From the NCBI RefSeq assembly GCF_032854445.1, contig NC_088295.1, forward strand, positions 69,659,058 through 69,723,057: a stretch of 64,000 nt of DNA. The letters are read 5' to 3'. The stretch is from Liolophura sinensis (lineage: Eukaryota > Mollusca > Polyplacophora > Chitonida > Chitonidae). Under the pieces are notes generated by a model, which worked only from the letters and a program-made list of their open reading frames with translations, had not been told where the DNA came from and ran no database searches. A program made the position numbers and the translations under genes. Positions 23,937-36,869 of this stretch are shown piece by piece (position 1 is the stretch's first letter; each line of letters opens with the position of its first letter).

Positions 23937-24739
23937 TTATATACACGAAGTATGATACTTCTGTGCATGATGGTTCGCGAGTTCGAATCTGACAAGGCTA
24001 GGAGGTCTGTGCTTTCCGTTTGCTTTCCTCAATCTTTCTTTGCATGATCTTTCCCTACGCTTTCTCTGTGCTTTTCCCGCTTCTCTATGCTATCTCCAAG
24101 CCTTTATTCTGTGTTTTTTTCTCTGAGCCTGCTGTGTGCTGTCTCTGCGCCTTCTTTGTTTTTTTCTGTGCTTTCTCCCCAGTTTCCATTTACAAACAAA
24201 GGTCCACTACTAGATGTGGTAGATGTGTACTAGTCATCATCTGAATTGTGAACAGAATATGGTACACAGTCATCAAACAAATATTTTCCAGCTAATTTCG
24301 TCCAATGAAATTCTGGTAATAATTACATGATAGTTATTCACGAAAAACCTTGTGTAATTCAATTCATTTGCAATGAATTAATACTTGATGACATTTACCA
24401 AAAAAATACACGAAATCACAATAACAATCCCTATATGTTAATGATCTGCCAAAGAAAGGTTTATTCCACTGGGAAGTGCCATGTGCCTGGCCTGTCATCA
24501 GTTTTTACACATACTTTATAACTTTCTAAGACGAACTTCGTTTTGGGTAGACATTTGCATCCCTTTGTAGTGGACCACGTGGTGTGAATGAGACATTACA
24601 CGCTTTTCAGTCTTCTATTCTGGCCGACTTTGTGTTTAATATTAAATAAAGCCGGTAATGTCTCGTGTACATGTTTGGCCATATAACCGAGTGCTGTAAA
24701 TAATCCACTTATTCTTTATTCTACGACCGATCTTTTCCC

Positions 24740-25160
24740 TAGCTCAATTCTCCAGCAATCACATGAGCGCTTTGAGAGACGAAAGGGTTTGACGTGATTT
24801 GATTTAATAGCGAGGTCTTGGGGACTCGATAAAGCTTGTCAGAAATTAGCCCGAACTCAATGGACTGTACATTCTCACAGTTCTTCCCTTCGTGCCGTAT
24901 TTCCGTCGCGTTTTCTCTTGATTTGAGCCGTAATTTTTCGGTTTAAATCAGGACTCGTAGTTAGATTATAGAAAATTAGTTTAAACTCTGGCCAATTGCT
25001 CTCGCTTGAAGATCGGGAACGTGTTCTGAAAACTTAGTGCTATTTGCCCAGGGATAAGCCAGAAACCCTTCCAGATTTCGGAAACAATCGCAAATTGGCA
25101 CCAATTACCACTGGACAGAAGGACTTTAAAACAGCCCAGCTTTCTACCGTTACCAAAGGT
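24740..25160. promoter_or_regulatory. Candidate conserved non-coding stretch
   Basis: This block contains CAATCACATGAGCGCTTTGA, GACGTGATTTGATTTAATAG and AACAATCGCAAATTGGC, with no simple repeats and balanced composition. The overlapping short frames on both strands have no family match. Interpretation as an enhancer is a guess from texture and position. Confidence 0.22.
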
Positions 25161-26119
25161 AGTTTTATGGTCCAATTTACACGAGCTTTTACTCCGTACA
25201 TCCTATATACAGCTGCACATTATCTCCGTATGTTTGTATTAGCTAAGCCAAAAGCTCTAAAGCGTCCCATTCTTATAATTCATAACTGTGCATGAAGACC
25301 CCATATTGTTATCTTCTTTTACAATCGTACATTGTACTTCTCTGGTATAAATGAAAGACTATTAATAAGTTGAATGTACATAACTGCTATTATAGTGAAA
25401 TTAGGTAAATATAAAAGGTCTTCAGACAAAAAAACAAAACAAAAAAAATCACCCACCTCTAAAGTATATAGAGGAAATATATACTTTCAAAGTGGACGTC
25501 ATAGGAGACATTTGTGTACCAATCTTCAATCACAATGGGCGTTCCAAGTCGACAATCGCTAGACCAATCTCTACAACAACTTTCAATACAAAGTTGTCTT
25601 CGAAGAACTAGAAATATTTATAGAACCATGCAATAACCATCTACCCTTTTTTAGTTGATAGGTATATGTTTCTCCATTTAAGGTATCTTTTTGCGACTAG
25701 AAAATGTGCCTGTAGCTGTTCCGTTTTAGTATTTTTTTATAATAAAATTTTAGTTTGGAAACACATATCTTGATTTGCCCGAATCTGCCGGGGATACGTT
25801 CCTTTGGGGCAGTTTCGTCACTGTAAACCATCTCTTCAATCTCCGGCAATTTCGTTATTTATATCTCTGCCTTGTTTTTTGCGCCGGTGTGAGGTTTGTG
25901 TGTTACATCAGTATAAGCGTAGGGCGGGGAATGCCAGCAGAGATAGTTCTTTTGGCCGGCAAGTTCGGATCCTCTGGCCGGCTTTGTTATAGTGGTTGTC
26001 CTGCGGAGAACAAGTGCTTGATTTGATGATCCTCCTCGGAGCACAGATGAAATAAGAATCCAGATCATTCCAGCAATTCCCAGATTTCTTCAATAGCCCG
26101 GGCTCTTCCTGGAGCTCTA

Positions 26120-27140
26120 AATCACCACTGTCTGTAATTTACTCAAATGTAACTATAACAAGAAAATTACAGCTATAACTCGGATAATTAGACATAATTT
26201 CATTTAATGATAAGTAAAGGAGGGAGATGAAAACGCTGTTAGAGCGGAGAGATTGTGGGATAAACTCGCTTTTATGCTGCAGGCTGAAGAAATGGACGTG
26301 AAATTAGCGCTGGTCGGCCGTGTGAATGTAAGGACCGGCTAATAGAGACGAGAAAGCTCTCAAGCGCCAATTTGCTTCTTAACTCGGCTGCTAGACGGGA
26401 CTTGACGTACAGAGAGAGGATGGCGGGGATGGAAGAGGATGCTATTTAAGTTGTAGCTCCTACTTAGCGCACTAATTTACAGACAAATTAACTTCCGAGC
26501 TTTCTTTGCATGCGAGAAGGGAGGGAGCGCACTTAAGGCATTGGACTCATTTGTGAATTTTCCGTCGGTAGCTGGCAGCACACAGTTACCGGAATAAGCT
26601 TAATTCGTGTGGTAAATTTGAGTCACATTTGATAGAAATTTTAGGATTTGTCCAGCCTTATTTCCTTTAATTTCTCATAAATTGATCTCACGCGAAGGTG
26701 CTGCTTAAATTGGGATATACAGAATTAGATAATACAGGGTCGTATATCGCCTTGAGTTCTATTTCCAAGATACCTTTTTACCTAAAAAGCTTTGACAATA
26801 ATGTACATCATTTGCGTGGATTCGAGTTTATATGCCGCAAATTGAATAAATTGGCGAAACTTTATAAATTGAGCGGATTATCCGGAGGCACGCAAGTGAA
26901 CAATTAGACTGCAAATCAGGGTGTAAGCTGAACAGAAGGCAAGATGTGGGAAGGACACTTTGTAAAACTCCAGGAGTATGGCGTGTGGGTTTGAAATAAA
27001 CTGACAATTACCAGCAATTATGGTAAAGGGCTATGAAGCTTTTACCGGCACTTTAAAATCTACAGTTGAAATTATTTCTTCAATTTCTTCTGCTGTCGTA
27101 ATTATAAGAAAGGCCGACAGCTTTGGAGCCGTTCAGGGAA
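26120..27140. promoter_or_regulatory. Candidate conserved non-coding stretch
   Basis: This is about 1 kb of complex DNA with several homeodomain-type cores (GGATAATTAGACATAATT, GCACTAATTTACAGACAAAT) and a POU-like half site (TTTGCATGCG). It lies about 8 kb upstream of BSX. There is no open frame of note apart from 26698-26907, which has no recognisable domain. Confidence 0.25.
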
Positions 27141-29402
27141 GATTGTCGTAATTATACGGCAGACGTTTGACTGGTAAAATATTGTTTAACGCTTTTATAC
27201 CATAGTTACAAATAACGTGTTTTACCTAGCCAAAGCGTCCCCTCACCATTCGAGATTTATTTTCAGTACGAAGGTGCGGAAACGACGTTAACTATAGACA
27301 GGATGTCGTCCATTACAATCTCACCATATACCATTGAGAACATGACATTACCGTTCCAGTGAGCTTTATTACAGCACATTCATCAACGCTCTATTTCGAT
27401 CCACGGTGTTATTGATCAACAACTGATATATACCAGTCAAGGGAGAGTACACAACCAATAATGCCTTGAAAACTCATCGATGAGGAAGTACTTTATTTCA
27501 AGGAAGGGTGTCTCGTCCACCTCAAAACTCTCGCGAGACTCAGCACTCATTCCAGTGTGACAAAGCGCTCAATGTCTGGTCTGTATAAAGGTAACACATA
27601 CAATGGAGAGGGAAATTTCTTATGGACAACTTCTTCAATTTTCATCATATTAATGGATGAAAATTGCCAGTTACCGCCTATCTATTACCATTAACTATAT
27701 CTCATAAGTAAACTATATCTCACAAAATATTACCTATAAGTACCGATTGTTCCCTTTATAGCTGAGAGGTCAAAATGTGTGAAAACAAACAACTGTCTTG
27801 AAACTGTTGGATGTATGCAATAGTCTAAAATCTTTACGGTAATAACAAGTAAATATTCACGATTCTGTTGGCGCGGCATGTTCTAGTTTGTACAGCGGCA
27901 AGAAAATTTTTGTTTTCCCCATGAAATCGTGTTGCATTCTTATCAAGGCCACTTCGGTGTTCAGACTCCCTGACTCAGACCACATTCAGCGTTTTGGCAG
28001 GGTTATGTAGAGATTCGAGTCCAGCTCCAGCAAGGGTTCAGCAACATTTTGTGTCAGGAGGTTTATCAGGACCTTGGTGAAAACTTATTGGGCATGATAT
28101 AAATGCATGTATGAAACAAAAATAATATACAGAAGACGCTCGTAGAGCGCAAACCTTACACTCAAATGTACAAATTACTTTGCATTCTGTCCTGTATCTG
28201 CCATTAATGAAGAATAGTTCCAAATAAACATCAATATTTAATGGATCTGTCCTCAGACCACGGTCAATCTGTGGACAAAATTTCATCTAAATCCCTGCAT
28301 AACTTGTTCCTTAAAGTTTCTGACAGACACACAAATAAACGAAGATAATAATATAATCTTGTCGCATAAATGAGGCAGTAAGTATAAAATGATCGACCAG
28401 GTAATTACTCGACGTCAGGGTAGTGGCTAAATAGTGGCTATGGGAGAACATTCTTGTCATTTTCACTATCTTTCACAGGGCATAAAGTCATACTACTGAC
28501 TATAAGCTAATTTTTTCTATAAGTTTGCAAAGCACTCATGTCTTGAACGCTTCTTTTTGAGTAAGTTTTGTGTATACATATATACACGGCAATGGGCCAG
28601 CCCAAATAAGACCAGTGGATAGCTCTCTTGTACATAAAATACTTGCTTGCATGTATGTGTTTATTCCTCAATTTCAGTTTTCTTAAATAACATATTTATT
28701 TCCCGTCCATTTCAAGACTCGTATTATTTTTATATTTGGTATACATCTATTGAGCTACTGACCAACGGTATAATGAAATATACAGAAAAATATCTGTAAT
28801 ATGAGATTGCATGTAAACGCGCTCGTGGTTATTTTTGCACTGAGGAACATCTGTACAGAAAGCTTTGTGATTTTGATGATAAGGATTATGAAACTGGTTT
28901 GAGTATACATGACTTGCATGGCTTGTGAGGTATATATACTATACAATATGATATACATCGCACTAGACGTGAAGTGGGCCATTGCACACGTCAGCACAAT
29001 TGCATGAAGTACATGTATTGTACAACACATGGGGTAAAACATCTGTATAATACATGTTCAATATGCTTTGCACTGGACTCCTGGAGAGCCTATATGTTGG
29101 GTCTAGATACCTGTACACATGTGTTATAGGAGTAGTCATGATAAATTGCTGGAAAATGTAAGAAAATGTTTTCAGATTCCAAAGACAGATATCAACGACG
29201 ACAAAGAACAATATTTATATGTAATCGTACATGTCCCGATATATGTGTATCAAAAGCATTGCTTAACAAACACATTGTGAATATACAACTGTTTACCAAC
29301 GATTCTTAAAAAAAAATTCTTTTATTGATGATCAAAACCGCACACATACAGGTATACTTCATATATACGATGGCAGACATGTTAAAGGATGCTTGGAAGA
29401 AG

Positions 29403-29403
<1 letters not shown>

Positions 29404-29479
<76 letters not shown>

Positions 29480-29501
29480 TAGATATATATATATATATAT
29501 A
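29404..29501. repeat. (TA)n microsatellite
   Basis: Nearly pure TA repeat of about 98 bp, interrupted once by ATAGATAGATA near 29476. It yields a spurious IYIYIY frame. Confidence 0.97.
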
Positions 29502-31129
29502 GCGTTACGTAAATACCTAATCTGAAGTATAGATACTTTTTGTGAAATTCAACACAATATTAGTATGTGGTCTAATCGCAATTCAAGTCATCCACTGTTC
29601 ATCCAATCCCATATACAAGATATGCGCAATGTTCTGCAGAGAACCCAAAAGAAACTGTTTTTCGGTTTACGGTATAGTATTAAGAGCGCCAATCTCAGTC
29701 ATGTCAGTTGTGAAATAACGTTAGCCTTGAATAATTGTTTGAGTCAAGGGCTATAGTGTTTTGAGTGAACTCCGTCAAAAGACCTTCCATCCAACGTCGA
29801 CTGCATGGTTTTGCTTTACACGACATTGGCGAATGCAATTAATGGACGATAGAGGTCCGCGTTCAGAGTTATTTTAGAAATCTCAATGTTACTGATGCAA
29901 CTGGAATTTATATTGGTCTAAATATATATACGGATAACGACTGGCCGGAGGCATCCAGATTTTCGATATTTTGACTTTTATAACATTTAATCTAATATAT
30001 TTAACACTGAATGCTATATAACTGATTAAAAAGTGTTAGATATATATGTACATGTTTGTATGTATTTTAATACTATATGTTCACTATATTACGCCTAAAT
30101 TCTGAACAAATGTTCAAACATTTTACGTGCAAGCAAGTGATATTAAATCCCTACATTATCATCAGGAGAAAACAAACAGAAAACATTAAACACACACAAA
30201 ATATTGTAACTACAGAAAATTAATTGGGCTTTTTCCATCAGCTGAAACTTCTCTGGGCTTTTGAAAAACTCTGGGGAAAAGTGACACATTCATATGCATG
30301 TATCATGCATCTAACGGCGCAGTTACAAATGCCTCTCTTCTTTATCATCTTTAAGACGAGACCGGCATGGCGTTAAAGTAATAAGATTCCAGCTGTACTG
30401 CGTGATAGTTTAATTGTTGATTTTTACAAAACATATCTTTTCGACTCTACAAATAGTCTAATTATTAATTTGTAAATGTTTTCTGAACATGTGAGGAAAC
30501 GTGTAATATTATATACTCGTATTATTTACTGATATTCATGGTATAAATGCATACAGATGTAGATCTGTAGGCGCCATGCAAGGCGCCATGCACAGAGCTT
30601 TCAGTTAAAAGATGTTCTATACATCCCATGCACGTCTGAAATGATTGTCAACATATATGTGTTTTAATACATCTTATAAATAATTACATCATGTATGTAA
30701 TAAATTAACTGAGACAATAACTGGACAGTGATAATTTTCTAATTTCTCATTTTCAATATTTTAGGCGTGTATATTGTAAATATATCTGTAAAATACACGT
30801 ATATTTTTATGGTATAGAATTATGTGTTAAATCACCATGCTAAAAAAAATTCTCAAACATTTTCGACAACACGTAATTAAAGCCAGAAAAATCTATCCAT
30901 TCCGCTATATGGTATTTTTTTACAGTAATTTTGAAGTCCTATTTTCTTATACCTATTAGCTGAGTGCATGTTAATGACAGCCTTATAATTATGTCTCATC
31001 TCGTTATAAGTTTGCATTCTGGCTTTTCAACAACTCTGTTTAAAAACAGCTTCCCCTGAAATGATGTTAACAATTAGGATTACTTCCCCTAAACAACATA
31101 AAAATTATATGTGTGTACATCTCGGAATC

Positions 31130-31450
31130 AACTTTGCTCCGGACGACTGTGATGCCGTATTACGTCCGTAATCCTTTTATAACTGCTGTAGAGGTCGGCC
31201 CGCCCAGTCCGTCACAGCCAAGTATAGTATAGCAGAGCTTAGCCCAACCGAGCAAAAACAATGGCTCGTAATGGCTCAATTACAGCCTATTTTCAGCCAT
31301 TATATATCCGTGAGCGATTGATCACCAAAGAAAACTGACTAATTGAAATGATTAGTTCTTATCACAGCGCCTAATTACGTTAATGCGTCGACTTTAAGAT
31401 CCGGAGTCATACGTCAGGCCGTCAGCGCGGCTGTCAGAGAACGTAGTTCA
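31130..31450. promoter_or_regulatory. Candidate enhancer with SOX and homeodomain motifs
   Basis: ACAATGG (SOX-type) lies at 31258-31264, TAATTG at 31340-31345, GATTAG just after it, and TAATTA at 31372-31377, all within a balanced-composition stretch starting GGAATCAACTTTGCTCCGGA. SOX plus homeodomain sites are common in neural enhancers. Nothing here proves activity. Confidence 0.3.
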
Positions 31451-32454
31451 GATTCAGATAACGGTGAATAAAGCAGGCAAGAAGGGGCCGTACAAAACAC
31501 CACTGACATGATAACACGTCAATTACAGGTAACGAACTTACTAACTGTTAAAAGATAAAACATGCAATTATAACTCGTTATCAGGCTCATACTTCTATTA
31601 TATTAAATATACCACGATAGTTATTTCTGCGTATAGTCTTGCTCTGGAGCGGGAAGTGTTTGTTTTTTTTTTTTTTTTTTTGGTTTTTTTTTTCTGATGA
31701 ACTTACTTGTCCTTGTACCCATCTAAACGATAGCACAACGTTTTGTTTCATCAGCTGGATAACGTTGTATCTTGTTACATGTAATGTTCCTTTCAGTGAT
31801 TTAAGTCAATAACAATTATTACAGAAATGTGAAAATGTACGAAAGATCAATGTAATACATTTTATCCCATTAGAAAAAGTAATGACGTTAATATATAGGT
31901 TATATTAAATATATTCCATTTTTCAGATATATTCAGTATCACTCCCCCGCCCCTCAACAAAAAAAAAGTTTTCTTGCAACGCACTTATTTTATGGAGTAC
32001 AAAGTATCAATAAGAAGAAAATTTATATCATTCTGTGTAAAGAAAACATCATCGCCGAATTATAGCAGTTATGGAGATTCATTATATTTTACAATGTATA
32101 CAATTATAACCTTTGCAACTTGGTTTTCGCATAGATTTAAATTTGGTTTAAATGTCTCCTGAAAAGTTATTAGACAACGGAGTGGTGTTGATAGAGTTGT
32201 ACGTCTTTGCATTCATAAGTACCTCTAGATGCATACAGAGAAGGTAATCATGCAGTGTCAGAAAACATGACGTATACATACGAGACATTTTAATACCAAT
32301 ATCCTCGCCAGCTATATGAGCAATATGTATGTGCGATTATAAAAAAAAGGTACATTGCCTTTACATCATGTTACCTTGTGCAAACATAGTCATGAGATAC
32401 ATTTATATAGATTTAATGTGTGGTACTGAAATAATCATCTCGAATGTAGTGAAG

Positions 32455-32535
32455 ATACTGGCTCAAGTGAGTCTCGAACTCAAAACTTACGGTGTCTAGC
32501 CCCAACGATGCGCAATTAACTGAGCCAATCCTACA
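32455..32535 (-). mobile_element. tRNA-like SINE head (or tRNA-derived pseudogene)
   Basis: On the minus strand GGCTCAGTTAATTGCGCATC resembles an A box, and GAGTTCGAGACTC about 35 bp later is a good B box. The flanking sequence does not form a full tRNA cloverleaf, so a SINE remnant is preferred over a functional tRNA gene. Confidence 0.6.
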
Positions 32536-33339
32536 TGATGGAAAGGAGTCCACTTATTTACAAGGAATAACTATTACACAAGGGGCACGTTTTTTTTCTT
32601 TTTAAATTTTGTCACCAGTCCATGTCCCGAAAGGAAATATAGGCCTATGTAAAGATAGTGAATGAATGCATCATTTAAAACAGATAAAGTTTTTAACTTT
32701 GTGACGAACAACCCTGTTTCTTCATTATTGGAAATTGAATCTATATTGCTATCCTCGTACAAATCATTGTATGCATATAGTTTGATAATGGCCTTAACAG
32801 TCATGGCCTAAAATAACTGTGGTTGATCACAGTTTTCATTGCATTGGTTTAACACATCTTTCTTATCTTATCTTTCTTTGTTTTGCTTTATTGTTCATTT
32901 TTTTTCACAGTAATGCTTACACGAAATGATAAGTATAAATATACATTAATTGTCTGGAACACAGAAAGTATTTCAATTTATCGCCATGCATTTTTGTCTC
33001 TTCAGGACTCCTTATAGGCCTACAGTTCTTACCGAAATTTCAAAACTGCAAAAACAACACTGATATCCTTTTTATAAAATGTCAGTAATTAATAGTAATA
33101 TATAATGAAATAAAATAAAAAATAAACGAATATGTCATCAATATTTTGACGTCAGAGTCGTTAATATTTTCATTTCATTATTCAGAGAGATTTTCTTGTA
33201 TTAGAGTTAATTTACTTTATGTAGAAATGAAGAAATCACATACCAGGTGAGAGCTTAACAAGTTACAATAAATCCTGCGACACACCTAAACATCAAAACA
33301 CTTTTAAAGGTGTTTGAGAATGTGTACTTACCTTGGCGA

Positions 33340-34000
33340 TAATTGCAATGGTCCTGTGCACAGCTTCAGGTCACACGGCTTTTAAATAAGAAGTATGATT
33401 TAAACCGCAATTATCTCTTAAACTTGATGTCGAAGATTGTAGACAAGCCGTTTTGTCAGACAATTACCGCGCGCTAGGTCTTTGTAATGTATGGCTTTCT
33501 TTGCAGATGTGAAATATGACAATTCAACCCACAGCCTTTTAAACAAAGAAGATTAAAGGATGGAGTTGAGAGCTTAACGGTAGGAGATCGCCGACCGGCC
33601 CGCACATGGTTCCGAAGCTCGTAGAGCAAGACAGCGGGCACTTTGAACATCCCATAATCCTCAGCTGGTGGAGGACTCACGTGGGCTGCTCGCTAATTGG
33701 CTGCAGCTCGAAAACAACAGTTCCGTTCAATTCAAATGGCATAATCGGCAGTAATTGAGTACTCCTAATTGAACAGCTTTCCGACTATCTGTCTATTACT
33801 GTAAACATTATTTATATTAATTAGGTGTCCAGGGTGTTGCACATCCTTGTGATTAGCCTTAGTGGTGAAGGCTAAAGCTTGACGCTGGCTAAGAGAACTA
33901 CGGCCACAGCTGTACGCTGACTTCCAGCAACATTATAGAGCGCGCCGGGGGACGAGTTTTTAGTTTCACTTCCCCTTTAATAAGCAATTACAAGAACCCA
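33340..34000. promoter_or_regulatory. Candidate conserved non-coding stretch
   Basis: Repeat-free DNA of balanced composition with GCTAATTGGCTGCAGCTC, GGCATAATCGGCAGTAATTG and TTAATTAGGTGTCCAGGG. The short frame at 33474-33680 has no known domain. This is a texture-based call. Confidence 0.25.
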
Positions 34001-34659
34001 TGGGAGTGTTTACTGGTTGTTCTGGGCACATTATGTGACAATTCCCATCTTTGGCTTCTCCATCATCAACAGTCTACAGTTACACTCAACGCAAAGGTTC
34101 TTACCTTTTATTGTTTGAACATGTACAGATCGTCAGCATGGTCGCGCCCTTTTGAAATTGTGATCTTACGTAATCCATTATACAATGCAATTAGATAATT
34201 AATGGAACGACATAAGGTAAATAACACGATGTTCAAAATGACGGACGTATAATGTGACATATTTGGTGAATAAATGAAATCTGTGATCTATGTTTGAGTG
34301 GAATGTGTATTATATTTATGTGACACAAAATTATTGATGTAGTGATAAAGTAAAATAGTTTTAAAAAATGTATTTTAATTTAAAGAACACATTATCAGGA
34401 ATAGTAATCGATAATTAAATACAAACATTTGTAAAAAAGAGGAAATGAAACAGCAAAGTTTTATTTTGCTATATACATGTATATATCGGCCACCTGTTAA
34501 CACCTGAAAAAAAAATGAACAACTCCATCTTTGAACAAGAGTTTATCAATCATCCAAACTCTCTAATTAAAATGACTTCGAGTGCATGTCCAATTACTTC
34601 TTGGGTAGGAATCAAATAATCATTATATTTTGAGACATGGGTTCTGGGGCACACTATGC

Positions 34660-35190
34660 ACAAGTCATTAGCAGTAATTATTTACCTGATAATCTCAGGT
34701 GAAAAAAATGAGCTTACGCATGCACATTCGCCAGCTGACTTCCGACTATAACCCATCCGAAGAAACGTAGCGGGTATGTCGGCCAATTAAAGCGGTGCCT
34801 AAGCAGTGGTAACCAAAGGTGTTAGGCCCCGGTTTACGGTTTTAGGGGATAATCTTTGGCAGAATGGGTCGTTTTGTAGGCAGGAGGGGTTTCCGCCAGG
34901 TTTGGAGCAGGTGGCCGTACGGCGGGTTACCATCGGCTCTAATTTGTGTAGCGTAGACTTCCCGCTGTTGTCCGGCAGTTGCCACTGTACAACGACAATC
35001 GAATTGCCAACTGAATCAGACGACCAGCACGTGCTCATCCGGGTATCCTTTTAGCGCCATCTTCACCCCTTCACGTCCTTGATGGGGATAATGCCTGGCA
35101 GACAATGCGGCCAACCTCAGGCAAAACGCGACCAACAATTAACCGCGTTCTTAACCATATTTAACGCAAATTAAGACGGCTATAAGGACA
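34660..35190. promoter_or_regulatory. Candidate conserved non-coding stretch, locally GC-richer
   Basis: Open frames overlap on both strands (34806-35054 + and 34799-35038 -), which in AT-rich DNA mostly reflects lower AT content. Neither has a recognisable domain or splice context. CCCCGGTTTACGGTTTTAGG and AACCGCGTTCTTAACCATAT illustrate the texture. It could be an enhancer or an unknown small exon; I favour non-coding. Confidence 0.25.
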
Positions 35191-36084
35191 GAAACCATTG
35201 TTAGATGGCTGTCGTCCAAACAGACACAATGGTAACAAGACTTTTAACATTGTGAACCTGTACACCAGGCCACACTTCAGTTCACAACTTGAGGGACTCG
35301 CTTGAGGGACAATTGCAATGTTTAGCCTTATGTGTGTACATTCGTTAAATGGCTATATTGCGTGTAAGCAGTTCGAAATGAGAATGAAACTTGTCGTCTG
35401 GAGGCGTGTTGGTAGCTTTACTTATATATATTTAGGGGAACAATACTGGATAGCTTTTCTTTAAGCAGACTACATGGTACATGGAAATAAACATATGTAT
35501 ATATAATATCAGTATATACATAAGGCGCATTTTGCTTATTATACGTTTTATTTTTGTTCTATTAATCCTTAACTGTCAGAAATGACACCCATTGACAGAC
35601 TGATAAGCAGTTTAAACATTTACACACGAGTAAGTAATCTGAAGGCTGTCAACACTTACACTTCACCATCTTTGGTCTTAGACGGTGCTTTTCAATTTAC
35701 ACTGTTTGAATATATTGTTCATACATAAATACAGCAACAAAACTGTGGGGTTTCAACTGAACATGTATAGGAGAGTTACACATTCGATTTCTGTTTGACT
35801 TATATTATAATGCTTCATAACAGCGCTATAGGTTCAAGTATAAGAAGCGCACAGTCAGTAGCTTTAGTACCCTGCAACTGGATAAGACGCAAGATCAATG
35901 CAGAATATCACACGCTTATTAATTGCGGTTAAAACGCCTTTTAAAGGTGTAGATGGGTAGTTACTTGAAAAAAAAATTATGGGTTGTATTTAACACCCAT
36001 CGAAAGGGTGTTGTATCATACCCTATACACATGATGGCATTTGTCCCACAATGTAAATATTCCTACAACGTTCTTTTCCATTCT

Positions 36085-36799
36085 AAAGCTGGGATTCCAT
36101 ATACGCGGTATGCGGTTTGCGGTGTACGGCACGCGGTATGCGCTTTCTCTGATTCCATTTATGCGGTAACCTATGCGTTTTCTTTCTTTCATGGTGCGTT
36201 TTTATCAGAGCAAACATGTCGCATTCCTCCATTTCACGACGTGTGGCTTTAGAGCAAGATTCAGACCTTGCCATAATAGCAATGTCATATAAGTTGTTGC
36301 AACTAAAGAAGCGTAAAAAGAGAAAACACTGATGGTGGGTCCACAGTATTTTGCGGCAAAGAGCTCAGCAGGGAGCTTTCCATAACTTGGTCTCGGAATT
36401 GCAGCTGGATGGAGAAAAATTCCAACAGTACTTTCGTCTAACCAGAGAACAATTTAAACAAGTTCCGACCACGTGTCGGGGAAACACCCCACCAGTGACG
36501 TCATTTCTTGGGATACTCTGTCCGGTTTTGAAAACGCATACCGCACCGATCGCTACATGGTGCGATTGATTTTGCCGTATACGTTTCCGCATGAAAAAAC
36601 GGATCCGCGACCGTACCTATAGAATCATTGAAACTTATTTTAACTATTTCGATTTTTTTCCTGCATACCGCATACCGCGTACCGTATACCGCTACCGCAT
36701 GTAAGGAATCTCAGCTTTATTTTAACTATTTCGATTTTTTGCCGCGTACCGCATACCGCGTACCGTATACCGCTACCGCATGTAAGGAATCTCAGCTTT
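36085..36799 (+). mobile_element. Decayed PIF/Harbinger-type DNA transposon with inverted ends
   Basis: AAAGCTGGGATTCC (36085-36098) and GGAATCTCAGCTTT (36786-36799) are inverted repeats matching at 13 of 14 bases. Subterminal sequence is crowded with CGCGGTATGCG / CGCATACCGC words on both sides. The right end is present twice, 81 bp apart (36705 and 36786). Inside, a frame from the ATG at 36216 carries a TGA after a basic segment, then GAFHNLVSELQLDGEKFQQY and FRLTREQF, the conserved N-terminal region of HARBI1-like/Harbinger transposases. The frame ends at 36569 without the DDE catalytic domain, so the element is inactive and internally deleted. A 3 bp target duplication typical of the superfamily is not clear. 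Confidence 0.8.
36216..36569 (+). pseudogene. Harbinger transposase N-terminal fragment, broken
   Basis: The ATG at 36216 opens 38 codons ending in a basic stretch KKRKKRKH, then TGA. The same frame continues with WWVHSILRQRAQQGAFHN and a segment characteristic of Harbinger transposases (DGEKFQQYFRLTREQF), ending at the TGA at 36567-36569. The DDE nuclease region is absent. In this superfamily the N-terminal region precedes the catalytic domain. No Myb-like partner gene is seen nearby. Confidence 0.75.
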
Positions 36800-36869
36800 A
36801 TGTATTCGAATTTCGTTCTTTATTTGTTTTACGGGTTATTGTACAGTGACTTGTCTGATAAGCGACTGG

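Larger units (their letters stand above)
23937..29403. other. Intergenic stretch, right of the 46 bp array
   Basis: No gene is recognised. At about 23960-24000 a B-box-like GAGTTCGAATCT hints at a SINE remnant. Complex, less AT-rich DNA is concentrated at 24740-25160 and 26120-27140. The remaining DNA is ordinary AT-rich sequence with short, unmatched frames. Confidence 0.5.
29502..36084. other. Gene desert between BSX and ANKS3, central part
   Basis: No gene is recognised. It contains a tRNA-like SINE head at 32455-32535 (- strand), T runs at about 31662-31690, and three complex stretches that may be regulatory (31130-31450, 33340-34000, 34660-35190). Confidence 0.5.

Noticed and set aside
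29325-29525. IYIYIY protein frames (also 39455-39670)
   Set aside because: These are translations of (TA)n microsatellites.
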